Assembly (NCBI GenBank): GCA_947646735.1 | Contig: CANTFK010000228.1 | Span: 62,001 to 126,000, forward strand | Direction: 5' to 3' | DNA from: Peronospora farinosa | Lineage: Eukaryota > Oomycota > Peronosporomycetes > Peronosporales > Peronosporaceae | Length of the DNA stretch: 64,000 bases | Part shown: piece after piece, positions 10,816-21,300 of the stretch | How positions within the stretch are numbered: the stretch's first letter is position 1 | How the letters are laid out: each line of letters opens with the position of its first letter | Position numbers and translations under genes: made by a program | The notes under the pieces: model-generated | The model's input: the letters and a program-made list of their open reading frames with translations, nothing else | The model's database searches: none | What the model was told of the DNA's origin: nothing

Positions 10816-11574
10816 ATGGACAAGTTGCGTCGACTCTATGATAGCGCGGCCGATGTCGCGCAGCTCAAGCTTAAGGTACGTGCAATTTACTTTACCTTTC
10901 GGATCGCAGATTGATTATTTAAATGTGGTCTACTTTAGACCGGTGAGAATGAGTTTCATCGTGCTGCGAACGACGTCAGTGTGCGAGCACAACAGGTGGC
11001 AGCTGAGGCGGCGGATGCAGCGAAGCGTCGCCTGCAGCTGAAGGCGGAGGAAGCCAAAGAGGCCACTAAAAAAAAGACGGAAGATGTACAGAAGGCAGCC
11101 ATGCGCAAGGCAGAGGAAACACGCGCTGCAGCTGCTACCAAGGCCCGTGGTATCGGTAACAAGATGCTGCACAGCTTGCGCAACAATCAGGAATACGCCA
11201 CGCGCCAGTTGAATGAGAACGCCAAGATACTGCAGCGCTCGACCAGTGATACTGTCGACGATTTGAAAAAACGCGCGTGGAAGAGTGTAGTCGAGGTCAC
11301 TGGCGCTGCTCAGGAGCGTGTTTCGTTCTCTGTGTCCAAGAGCGCCGAAAGGCTGAAACACACGTCGTCTTCGGCGGTGGAGGCAATTGATCTACGTGGG
11401 AACGCCCGTAGAGTGCGTAATAAACTACTGACGCTGGGTTTTGTCGGCATATTTCTCTATGGTTTTGGGTCGGCCATGCCTTTTGCCATGGCAAAGTACG
11501 CAGTGGAGAGAGGTAAGCTCGAGGAAGCAGTAGCACAGACAGACGCTACCGCTACATCAGCTGAGAAGAAGTGA
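10816..11574 (+). CDS. helical protein with C-terminal membrane segment, unknown function
   Basis: Two exons, 10816-10875 and 10939-11574, with a 63-bp GT-AG intron. They give 231 residues starting MDKLRRLYDSAADVAQLKLK. Residues 35-120 are an Ala/Lys/Glu-rich helix (AKRRLQLKAEEAKEATKKK), resembling apolipoprotein-like or LEA-like amphipathic helices. A single hydrophobic segment near residues 185-205 (LLTLGFVGIFLYGFGSAMPF) suggests a tail-anchored membrane protein. I do not recognise the family. The shared promoter with ATAD3 makes a mitochondrial role possible, but this is inference. The exon-1 join is supported because the second exon has no good upstream ATG. Confidence 0.8.
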
Positions 11575-11599
11575 AGAAGAATGCCAAAAGTGGAATGAA

Positions 11600-12260
11600 G
11601 CAAATAAGCTAAGATAAGTAAGTATGAACCCAAATCAAGCAAAGTGATCAGCTTTTCGACGCTAGACTTATATAGCAGCAAGTAACGCGGCTTCTTGTTG
11701 GGGTCCAACATCATCATCCGCAATTTAATCGCTTCATGGCTTCTACCATAGCTTTCAGCCATCATCTTCGTTCTGTGATGTCCTTCGTCGAAGAGGCTAA
11801 TCTCGTTCTCCATATTAAAGTTCAGATGATAGTCGCAGCGCATGTGACATCCAGGAAATCGGTGAAGAATCCCATTGGCCTCAGCTTCTCCGAAGAACTA
11901 CAGGCACGTTGCGCAATGTTGAAAAGAAGTATCACTCTTTTTTCCGTTTGGGATCATGCGGTTGCAACAATCGATGGCTCTGATGCACGGTACAATACCA
12001 TTGTGCAAGACTTCGTGTTGGTCGACGAGGATTGCGTCATATCAACGAATACTTCGGACAATTTTTTAATTACCTGCAGAAGAGAAAGGGCGGTAACATA
12101 TGTAAGACTGCTGCACCCGAAACAATACGTGCAGAATCTTGGTCATTGTTGCGATATTGTCAATAAAAGTATATATTTCAGAAATCTAAATAATGACATA
12201 TATTTTCACATGATACTTACTCGTACCGGTTTCATCGACTTTCTTTATTCTTAGGGCTAG
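11600..12260. other. unresolved coding-like stretch with overlapping frames on both strands
   Basis: The plus strand holds an open frame at 11736-12254 (172 residues, with the stretch IVQDFVLVDEDCVISTN). The minus strand holds one at 11457-11843 (MENEISLFDEGHHRTKMMA...), which stops near 11640 in another reading and is hydrophobic beyond that. Both look partly protein-like, neither has a domain I can name, and neither has a convincing full-length structure. It may be a pseudogene or the end of a spliced minus-strand gene. Confidence 0.25.
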
Positions 12261-12320
12261 GGTCAATCACTATATAACTAGAAAATTATAATTCCATTTT
12301 CGCCACGAGCAAACTGAATT

Positions 12321-13328
12321 ATGAAACCTGCTGTGGGTCTTGTGCTCACAGCAATTGTCCTCAACTGTGTCGGTGCTACCACTTTTTTCGCGGATTTCAA
12401 TTCTGGAGAATCAGAGGATGGCTCAGCCTGGGAAACTGGCTCAGCTGGCGTTACGCCGACTGTAGACTCTAAGGAATTATTGTGGGACTTTAGCTGGGAG
12501 GTGTTGGGCTCAAGTGAGACTTCTAGCAGCGATGACTGCTGCAACGAGATTTGTACGACGGACTACGAACCCGTCTGTGCTTCGGACGGTGTCACGTACG
12601 CGAATTATTGTGCATTTAGCAATGCTCAGTGCAAAACCATCGATCTGACTTTGTTGGCACTAGGTGAATGTGCGGGTGGGGCTTTGTCTGATGAAGATGA
12701 AACAGACAGTACTGCTTCACTTTGCCCTGACGTATGTCGCGATATATATGACCCCGTTAGCGATGAAAATGGCACGATTTACACAAACGACTGCTTTATG
12801 CAAATGGCCCAATGCAATGACACGAAGGAAGACGTGGATATTCAAGTAGAGTACAAGAAGCTGTATATGCGATTATTTAAGGCTCTTTTCCATGGCGATA
12901 GCACCGACGATGATTCCTTTAGTGAAGAGAGTCTTAGCTCATCAGCGGTGGCCATAACTTCCACGAAGAGCACGACGGCTGGAATGTTACGGACAACGGA
13001 GACATCGTCGGCCAGTGATAGTGATATTGGTAGTCTTTATGAAGACGAATCTAATGACAACATTGGCAGCGGCAGTTCATCGCCCACCACGAAGTGCAAA
13101 AATACCTGTCTCGATATTTACTCGCCGGTTTGTGGCTCCGACGGTGTCTCCTACATAAATGTGTGCCAGCTGGAGCTTGCAGCCTGCAAGAACCCGAAAC
13201 TTAATATTGTCCGAACAAATGAGGATAATTGTGCCGATTCTGAGCCTACCATCGCGCAGGATGAAATAGTGTCTGAAAAAATACCGTTTAACGCCACAAA
13301 GACCGCTTTGATGGCTGAAAGTATGTAG
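12321..13328 (+). CDS. secreted Kazal-like serine protease inhibitor, three domains
   Basis: A single-exon frame of 335 residues. An N-terminal signal peptide (MKPAVGLVLTAIVLNCVGA) is followed by an acidic Ser-rich spacer and three Kazal-type modules. Domain 1 lies at about residues 73-117 (ICTTDYEPVCASDGVTYANY), domain 2 at 135-165 (VCRDIYDPVSDENGTIYTND) and domain 3 at 259-304 (TCLDIYSPVCGSDGVSYIN). Ser/Thr/Asp-rich linkers separate them, the second about 90 residues long. Oomycete Kazal proteins of this kind act in the host apoplast against plant subtilisin-like proteases. By position the P1 residue is Thr in domain 1 and Asp in domains 2 and 3. Domain 2 lacks the third Kazal cysteine (PVS instead of PVC) and the final one, so it probably has an altered fold. 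The role is inferred from the family. Confidence 0.93.
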   Translation: MKPAVGLVLTAIVLNCVGATTFFADFNSGESEDGSAWETGSAGVTPTVDSKELLWDFSWEVLGSSETSSSDDCCNEICTTDYEPVCASDGVTYANYCAFSNAQCKTIDLTLLALGECAGGALSDEDETDSTASLCPDVCRDIYDPVSDENGTIYTNDCFMQMAQCNDTKEDVDIQVEYKKLYMRLFKALFHGDSTDDDSFSEESLSSSAVAITSTKSTTAGMLRTTETSSASDSDIGSLYEDESNDNIGSGSSSPTTKCKNTCLDIYSPVCGSDGVSYINVCQLELAACKNPKLNIVRTNEDNCADSEPTIAQDEIVSEKIPFNATKTALMAESM

Positions 13329-14260
13329 TATTCATTAGCGCTGGTAGCGTGATTGTTAATGACGTGTAATAGAGTGTGAGGACTGATAAGCTTATGGTCG
13401 GAGCGCCTTAATCGGTAGCCTGTACGGTACCCATCTTTGAAGATGGGTATCTTTTTTTATGATAACTATTATCTTCAAACGACCGAAGACCGACTAAAGT
13501 TTCGACAATCGGGTATAAAGCCAGGAACCATCGGCTTAAATGATTTACCTACCTAAACTTCTTCATGCCGGTTCTTGTCAAATGATGGAACTCTACTTTG
13601 TTCTAGCAAGTAGCTCAATACAAACATATTCATTCCAAAGCGCTCGACGTTGTCAAAAATATATTGCCGCTTACAGACCCTACAACAGGTAAACGCCAAG
13701 CATCTGTTGCGGCTAGCGCATTCATGCTTCCTCTGAGTTCAAGTAGCGTGTAACCCCGTCACAAAGAGAATGCTCAAAAATCCATGATAAGTTCTCAATT
13801 TGCAGAGGTGTTGGAATTTTAACAGTGCATCGGCTTTGTCGAGCTTCCTTTGCAACGCAAAGAGAACTAGCAAAAAATATCATATTATGCCATTAGCGTA
13901 CACTGTATTCTATATTGTGTGTCTTGGGTAGCACTCATAACGCGCTGTCAACATTGCGGTCTGTTATTTACGACAAACCGTAAAATGGGGTTACTTGAAG
14001 TTGGTGAAACCACATGATGGAGGGGTACACACCCGAACTTTAAAACGTACTATTTCGAACATTTTCTTTGACGTGATGACTCGTTCGTATAGGTGACGGA
14101 GTCAGACTGGTCAATAAGAGTGTTGTTGCTGCACATCATTTATCGCATGCTCTATTCTTGTACTTTATAGCGTTATTAAATTTGCGCTTAGCATCAAGCG
14201 TAAAAAAGTATTTGGCGATAGGTATATATTTATTACCATGATGACCATAAATAAATTCTC
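13329..14260. other. intergenic, with a hairpin plus T-run
   Basis: About 930 bp with no supported gene. About 100 bp after the Kazal stop codon is a perfect inverted repeat at 13428-13449 (stem TACCCATCTTT) followed by seven T. It could be a 3' processing signal or chance. The remainder is AT-rich without recognisable repeats. Confidence 0.5.
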
Positions 14261-14365
14261 TTGCGTCATTTATTCATGATCATGAAAGTAATTACAAAAA
14301 TCGAATTACTTTTACCATCAACCGCGTCTACATCAGTAATTTTTAATCCTCCAGCACCGGACTCG

Positions 14366-15451
14366 ATGACGCGGCGAGCCAAGGAGCGACGCACAATGCG
14401 CGTACAAGCCAAGCAGCAACAATTGGACGAGAATCTAATGCGCGAGAAGCGTTTGAGTTCTCGTGCATCCTGGATTCAACTGTTATCAGCCATTGACGGG
14501 CCTTACCTAAGCACTAACAGCAGTAGTTTGCACGTATCATCGAGCGATGGCCTCATCAAGTCGCCGATTGTTAACGAGCTACAGTGGAAGAGCTTACAAG
14601 TGCCTATTGCTGCCTCTGGTGGTTTTCAATTGCCCATTAAATTGGATGCTCGTAAAGGAGAATTGTTTTTCTCGTTCTCCACGCGAGACTATGACGTAAA
14701 CTTTGGTGTGCAGATGATCTGCGCCGACGGAAGTTTAATTGAACTGCTGGGCACACGACGCTATGAGAGTCAGAAGAAGCAGGTGCAGGGTCAATTAACT
14801 CTCACAGGTCCGGGGATGGTGCTGCTGTTATGGGACAATTTTTTCTCGTGGGTGAATACTAAGCAATTGGCATACCACGTGGAGCTCAAGCAAGAGACGC
14901 TACCTGTTTTCGCTGCAGGAAAGACGCAGTTGGCACTTAAGGCGAGACTGGAGCGAGAGAAGAAGCTAATGCAGTATGAGGGAGAATACGACAGACTGGA
15001 GACGCAAGTGCAGACGGAAGAACGGAGAGTCGAGCTTTTGCATCACCAAATCGAAGAGCTGCAGACGCAACTAAGAAAACATGAGGAAGCCAAGGAGAAT
15101 GCTATAAAAAAGAAGGACCAAGTGGACGAACATATTGGCGATCTCTTTTGGGAATTGCGAGGTACGGGTAGAAAGTGTTGTGGCATGGAATTGGTCGAAA
15201 GGTTAATTTGGTGGTTAATGTGGTTTATCAGCACTAAGCTGGCGTTGCTTCGACCAAACGGTACTACATCGTATTCTGGATTTCTTGGAAGAGAAAGACA
15301 TGGCTGCATGGTGCGTTACTACTTGTATATTGGTGTTGAGTGGAAGCACTCACGTTGTGTATATTTGTTGTGGAATTCAAGGTCGTTAACAAGCAAGAAA
15401 TGTTATGCGCATGCATACGCGTATCAATCCAATAGACGCAAAAGTGCTTGA
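14366..15451 (+). CDS. GOLD-domain/coiled-coil protein with F-box-like C-terminus
   Basis: Three exons are proposed: 14366-15161, 15232-15310 and 15394-15451, giving 310 residues. I chose the ATG at 14366 (MTRRAKERRTMRVQ) over the more upstream one because the preceding residues look untranslated; the first exon is open from 14261. The middle (about residues 65-200) is a GOLD/beta-sandwich domain: QLPIKLDARKGELFFSFST, YDVNFGVQM, then LLLWDNFFSWVNTKQLAYHV. This resembles the GOLD modules of SEC14-like and p24 proteins, which mediate membrane-trafficking contacts. Next is a coiled coil of about 60 residues. The joined exon 2 gives CFDQTVLHRILDFLEEKDMA, which fits the start of an F-box or similar helical motif. 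The last exon is short and the C-terminal structure is uncertain; read without splicing, the first exon runs to a different end at 15451. Confidence 0.65.
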   Translation: MTRRAKERRTMRVQAKQQQLDENLMREKRLSSRASWIQLLSAIDGPYLSTNSSSLHVSSSDGLIKSPIVNELQWKSLQVPIAASGGFQLPIKLDARKGELFFSFSTRDYDVNFGVQMICADGSLIELLGTRRYESQKKQVQGQLTLTGPGMVLLLWDNFFSWVNTKQLAYHVELKQETLPVFAAGKTQLALKARLEREKKLMQYEGEYDRLETQVQTEERRVELLHHQIEELQTQLRKHEEAKENAIKKKDQVDEHIGDLFWELRGTGRKCCGMELVERLIWWLMWFISTKLALLRPNGTTSYSGFLGRERHGCMVRYYLYIGVEWKHSRCVYLLWNSRSLTSKKCYAHAYAYQSNRRKSA

Positions 15452-15781
15452 TCGAATGCACAAATTGCTGGGTGAGAGTGTATTCGTGTCCAGGTCTGGG
15501 GCTGCATCCAATCGACATAGAGAAGAAGACTGCGCGAGTTCACACCAGTCGTTTGTGTAGATCGTGAGCTGCTCGACGGTTTCCAAGATTGTCTAATTCT
15601 GAGTTGGTATGTCGGTTTACGATGAAGGTTTTATTTGCGTGAATATACATAAATTTAGGTTTAGAAATGTACTTGCGGCGTCTACATCGCTTGACGCTTT
15701 CTATCATATTTCTAGTTTTCTACCAATCATCTCTCTTTAAATTTGACAATAATATATATTTGGCGCTAAACACCCAAATCA
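15452..15781. other. intergenic between GOLD gene and CSTF3
   Basis: About 330 bp, AT-rich towards the right end. No gene recognised. It holds the 3' end of one gene and the promoter of the next. Confidence 0.5.
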
Positions 15782-18280
15782 ATGGCAGGATCCGACAGCT
15801 CCGAAGAAGATGAGCCCATTGTAGCGCCCCAGACATCGCCTATTACCCCCGTATATCATATTGTCAATCTATGCTTTTTTCTCTTTCTTTTAGTAGTAAC
15901 ATGATATCTTAACTTGCACTATAGAAGGCGTGGATGGATGAAGATGCTGATGAAGAGGAAGAAGACGCTGATCTGAGTCAATTGCAGCGTCAGCACTCAC
16001 CAAAGTTCAAACGCTGTGTAGCTGCCGTGGATAAGGACAAATGGAATGCATATGCATGGATTGCGCTTATGAATGAGGTGCAGATGCTGCCTATTGCCGA
16101 GGCACGCGAGTATTACGAGGCATTTTTGACGCAATTTGCCACGTCTGGACGCTGGTGGAAACTCTATGCAGAACACGAACTACGAGAGAAGAACTATGAT
16201 CGTGTACAGGAGATCATTAAGAAGTCACTCATGCAGTTGCGCTGTCCTAATGTGGATCTTTGGCAGTTTTATTTGGACTTCACTAAGGTCGTCAAGCTGG
16301 ATGTAGCTGTAAATTCAAAGGACCTGACGGCTATCACCACAGCCAAGAAATTAATGATCGATGCCTTTGAATTGGCAATCGAACGAGTAGGAGGATCGAT
16401 TCATGCTGCTCCTATTTGGCAAATGTACTTGACTTTTGTACAAGAAGAACAAGACCCACAGGCTTTCCTAAATGTAAGAAAACTCTACCATCGTATGGTC
16501 ATGGTGCCGCTCAATGGCATGGAAACAATTTGGAGAGACTACGAGAAGTTTGAACGCGCAATCCCGAATAACGAAGCATTGGCCCAGAACTTCTTCAAGG
16601 TGTTTAGACCCAAATTTGACGCAGCAAGGGCTGTCTTGAAAGACCGCAAGAAGCTGTATGACCAGGTTAATATCAACGCGTTGGCAGTGCCAGCCACAAG
16701 CTCTCGAGCTGATGCGGCGGACATGGCAAATTGGCAGAAGATTCTTGCTCTGGAGATGGGAAATCCGGAAAGGCTGGACGCGTTACGTCTCAAATCGCGC
16801 ATGCGTTACACACTCGAACTCTTTGTCAGTGTCAAACGACTTTACCCAGAGGCGTGGTATCAGTACGCTTCGTACGAGAAGCAAGCGAACGATCTGGACG
16901 GCAGTGCTAGTGTGTTTGAACGCGCAATCGAGGCTATTCCGGACTCGAGCTACCTGCACTTCGCATTTGCCGATCATCATGAACTACGCGGCGATATCCC
17001 TGCTGCCAAAGCTATTTATGAAAAGTTGATCAAGGACTATGCGTCGGCACTTGCATATGTCACATATCAGCGCTTTGCTCGTCGTGCATACGGCACAAAG
17101 GGGCTAAATGAGGCTCGCGCAGTCTTCAAGAGAGCACGCAAAGATGAGCGGGAAGGAGCCTGCACATACCATGTCTTCGCAGCCTCAGGTAATCTGCGCC
17201 TACTACGTCGTACACTGAAGCTTTTTCATCGTATCTAATACGTTTATGGTTTGTGTTGAACAATTGTAGCGCTGCTAGAGTTTTACAGCGATAACTCTGA
17301 TAACGGAAAAGACATTGCACTCAAGATTTTTGAGCTTGGCTTGAAGAAATGTATCCAAGAGCCTGCCTATGTGTTGTGTTACCTCGATTTCCTCGGCCAT
17401 TTAAATGATGACAACAGTAAGTGCTGTAAAGTGCAAGGTAATTATAAACTAAGTCTGACAAGGAAATGATTACTCACCTGATTATAGATATGCGGTCCTT
17501 GTTTGAGAAGGTGTTGTCAGTTATGCCTTCAGAGGTGTCACGCCCAATCTGGGACCGATACGTTGAGTTTGAGCATACGATGGTGGCAAGCGGCGGCGAT
17601 CTTGCCACTGTGGCAAAAGTAGAGGCTCGGCGTGCGCTGGCGTTCCCGGACGAACCTTTTGTGGAAATGAAAGGTCTATTGAGTATCGCCCACCGGTACT
17701 CATTCCTGGACCTACGGCCACCGTCAAATTGCGATCAGAACTTTCTCGACATGTATCGTGCATCATGCCGTGGTGAGTCGTTTGGAGCTAATTGCGATAA
17801 CGTGGGTGAAAATAGAGAAGGAGTGGGAGGTGCAGGGCGTGGTGGTGGCTTTGGTCTTGACATGGAAAGGTACGCAACGTGGTGGAACAGTTTGTTGTAT
17901 CTCATGTTAATAGCTGTCAATGATGTAGGCAAATTCCGGGTCCTCCGCTCCCTGAATTCTTGAAGGAGTTTGCTAACATGCTGCCGCTAAGCCTACCCTG
18001 GAACGGTCCGATCGCTGATGTGGAGCATATCTTTCGAGCGATGCTGCTTGTTGATTTCCCTCCTCGATCGTGCATCGAGCAAGTGGCGCAGCAGCAACAA
18101 CAGCAAATGCAGCAACAGTTAACGCTTCAGCATCAACAACAACTTCAGCAGCAAGCCGCTGAAATCGATAAGAATAGTGGGCTTGGCGACGATGACGGCA
18201 CCTCAGGAGTGGTTAGCAAGCGGCCAGCGCACGACATCTTTCGTTCACGTCAAAAGCAAAAGCTATCGAAGCTCGGCTAG
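15782..18280 (+). CDS. CSTF3: cleavage stimulation factor subunit 3 / Rna14 (HAT-repeat protein)
   Basis: Five exons join in frame: 15782-15850, 15925-17188, 17270-17416, 17488-17869 and 17929-18280. They give 737 residues, near the 717 of the human protein. After an acidic N-terminus come HAT repeats with regular Trp/Tyr spacing (WNAYAWIALMNEVQ, GRWWKLYAEHELREKNYDRV, APIWQMYLTFVQEEQ, WYQYASYEKQANDLDG). The Suf domain end is marked by RPIWDRYVEFEHTM and FLDLRPPSNCDQ. Near the C-terminus is QIPGPPLPEFLKEFANMLP, typical of CstF77, then a Gln-rich tract. In other eukaryotes it dimerises as the scaffold of the CstF/CF IA complex for mRNA 3'-end cleavage and polyadenylation in the nucleus. Its stop codon is only 53 bp from that of the convergent gene at 18334. 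Confidence 0.93.
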
Positions 18281-18333
18281 TCCAGACGCGACGAGTACAA
18301 GAACGAATGAGTGGTCGAATAAACATTGCAATA

Positions 18334-21300
18334 TTACGAGCCAAGAGAAGCTTTAGCTCTTGTGTGTCGTTTTTTTTGTTTTTTGAAATCAACGAAGATA
18401 GTTGGAAAGCCGAGGTCTCCGTTATCTTGGAGTTCCACCGCAGGCTTCTTGCGTCCGCTCAACAGCGGCGTTCGGTTCGTCGTCTCATAGGATCTTACTA
18501 CGAACCCATCGTCTTCGTCTTCGGATAGCGATTCCTCGTCAACATCTTGGCTGTCTGCTAAATCCTCATCATCGTCAAAATCGGTCTCATCGTCCTCTGT
18601 GTCAATTAAGACGCAAGGCCGCCAATCTTTAAGCAACGTAGACGTGAGCTCTGTCGCCTGGAGAGTTCGGCATGCAGAGACGAGTTTATCAGCGCTTAGC
18701 ATCACATCACGATGTTCGTAGTCGCCCCAAATATTGATTGTTGATTCCCATTCAACTCTTGCCGCTTCCAAAACAATATTGTTTACGTCACTGCATCATC
18801 ACATGTGGTTTATCGTCAGCATATACAATTTGTACAGGCATCGATCAATCCTACAGCAACGTACCTTCGATCCTGTAAGAAGTCCTGAAGCTCTTGAATG
18901 CCGTGAGAGAAGAGCGGAAGTAGCTTTGCCTCGGTTTTTGAAATCCATCGACGCGTATTGTACTTCTTCCCATACGTCTTGACCAGCAGCTCATTGGACC
19001 ACCCTCCTCTTCGACGACTGCCTCCATTGCGCTGCATTTTCAGCATTACACGCTCCTGAAAGATAGATGTCACCCTCTCCATGGTCATTGACATGACCTG
19101 CGCAGCGCCGAATAGAACACCCAGATGCCCTAACGCACCAGTGTCGTCGCGCACACTTTGCTCGATGCGCCAGGCTATACATTTTGTCAGAATAGACTTG
19201 ACGCTACGTGTGGCAAAGGACCCTCCCCGCAGCACGAGCAAGTTTGTCTTAACCGGCAAGTTGAATCCGCACGCTTCAGCTTGCGCAAATACACGCAGGG
19301 TGCTTTCAAATACATGCATCGCTCTGCAGTGATCCAAAAAAGGATTTAAATTGGCAAGAGCTTGCGCTGGTTTCTTTGGCGTAACCCGGTACAAGGAAGC
19401 GATGGCGCAAAGGAGAATTGCTTCGATAAAATACGGCAAGGACTCGTTTGTCAAGCTTTTTAGCACAATGTGCTCTCCGTCTACCACCACAGTCAGCTCA
19501 TCTTGTCGGCGTCTTTCTTCGATTTTATCCTCGCCAGACTCGTCTTCGCTTTCATCCATTCTGTTTCGTCCATCATTGCGGGATGCCGTTGCATCAACAA
19601 GAACACGCATTTGCTCAAGATAATCGGCCAAGAGGAATGATCCCGCTGATGCCGAAGTGGAGTATGCCCACGATCCAACAACCAGGTACGCAATATGGCG
19701 CCACTTCATTGAAGTGCATCGGTATTTCGCCAATGAGCACATATGGCCTTTAGTAGGAGACACAACAGCGTTAGGCAGAGACCTCAGCGGCAGGCCTCTA
19801 CAGAACTTTCCACCACTAGCTTCGAAGTGACTTGAGGTTGACGCTGCCGGAAATGTTTGGTGCAGCATAGCTAGACAAAGTTGGCTGATTAAAGGACTTT
19901 TCCTCGTGTTCAGCACAAGCAAGGTAAGAGCATCAGTAACCAGAGAAGCTAGCGTAGGGTCCTGTCATTCGTATAATGTCGTCACAAATTAGTTCCAGCG
20001 CAAATAAGTCACTACTAGCATGAGTGCACTTACTGTCAACTTAAGACACTGTCGCGCTAGGAAGCGAAAAAATACCTCGCTGTATCCGCTAGGATTATTA
20101 ACGCGAGACAAATCATCGTCAGGACTTGCGCCAGCAGCAAGCAGCTCCATCATTTTGTTGCTCCAACTAGAATCTCCCGTCGCAGTCGCAACACGACACT
20201 CCTCCAGTATGGCGATGAATGAATCGTAAATATACGCCAGACTGTGCGCCATTAATTTTCTCGTCACGGCCGAAACTTCTGTCGATTCAGCCTCAAAACT
20301 GCCATTTGCAGCCCGGTCGAATTCTTCGATGCTGACCATGCGGCTAAGCTCTACCGCACGGTAGCATACCCATTTTACTGTCTGGCGTCCTTCACTCCTA
20401 GATACAAGCATTTTTTTGTATCGACCGCTTCCACTAGTGCCATCTAAGTCTGAAAAAGGCATAGCATCACTCTGTAAATGTCGATTGAAAACTTGCAGTA
20501 AGTCCAATTCATTAGGCAACGACAGGGTTGGTTCCATAAAGTGTTTTTGCTCGCCTTCAAAAGCCAAGCAGATAACACGAAAGTCCAAGCCGAACAACGA
20601 GGCTCGAGGGGCCTCTCCTTGTACCCGACGAAGCTGACCGTTGAGAAGTTGTTCGGCAATAGAAGCCTCCACCAGGAACCATTCTAGTTCATGCTTTTGC
20701 GCTTCAGCACGCCGGGAGCTTAATGCGTCGTTGAAGCCGTCTAGGCGGGTCAAAATACTTTTCTTTTGACTAGCCAGTATCCGCGCAAGTAAATTCCGCT
20801 GTTTCAAGCAGATGTGCAACCTAGCTGCCATTCGTGAATACTGCTTCAAACAATCGCGTTTTGGTCCCGGAATTGCTAGCATTGACGAGTATTGCTCTGC
20901 TGCAAAATTAGTTGATGCGACTGCAACTTCTAGTGCGCAAACTAGGTTCCAAATAAGAATGTTCTGTGCCGAGGGCTCAACTGATTCGCACTCCTCCGCA
21001 CTAAATGCCCGTTTGATAGCAGAAGGAAGCACGAACGCAGCATCGACAACTTCCGATTGTTCAATTGAAGGTGTAAAATCCAAATAGCAATGGAACAGCT
21101 CTTGGAGGAGGCAAATTTTCATGAGGTATTCCCGCTCTGTAAGTTTCATGTGCGCTTTACGCTCACTGTGATCCATGTCACCGAATGCAGACGGCGGCAC
21201 TCCAAACCGCATTTTAAGCACAAATTCTGTGGCATCCACAGCTAAAGAGGTTGCTAATCCGTCACTAATAATTGCGGTGATGTTTTTTGCATCATCAAAT

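Noticed and set aside
13428..13458. Hairpin plus T-run as a bacterial-type terminator
   Set aside because: The genome is eukaryotic. It is kept only as a note on the intergenic stretch.
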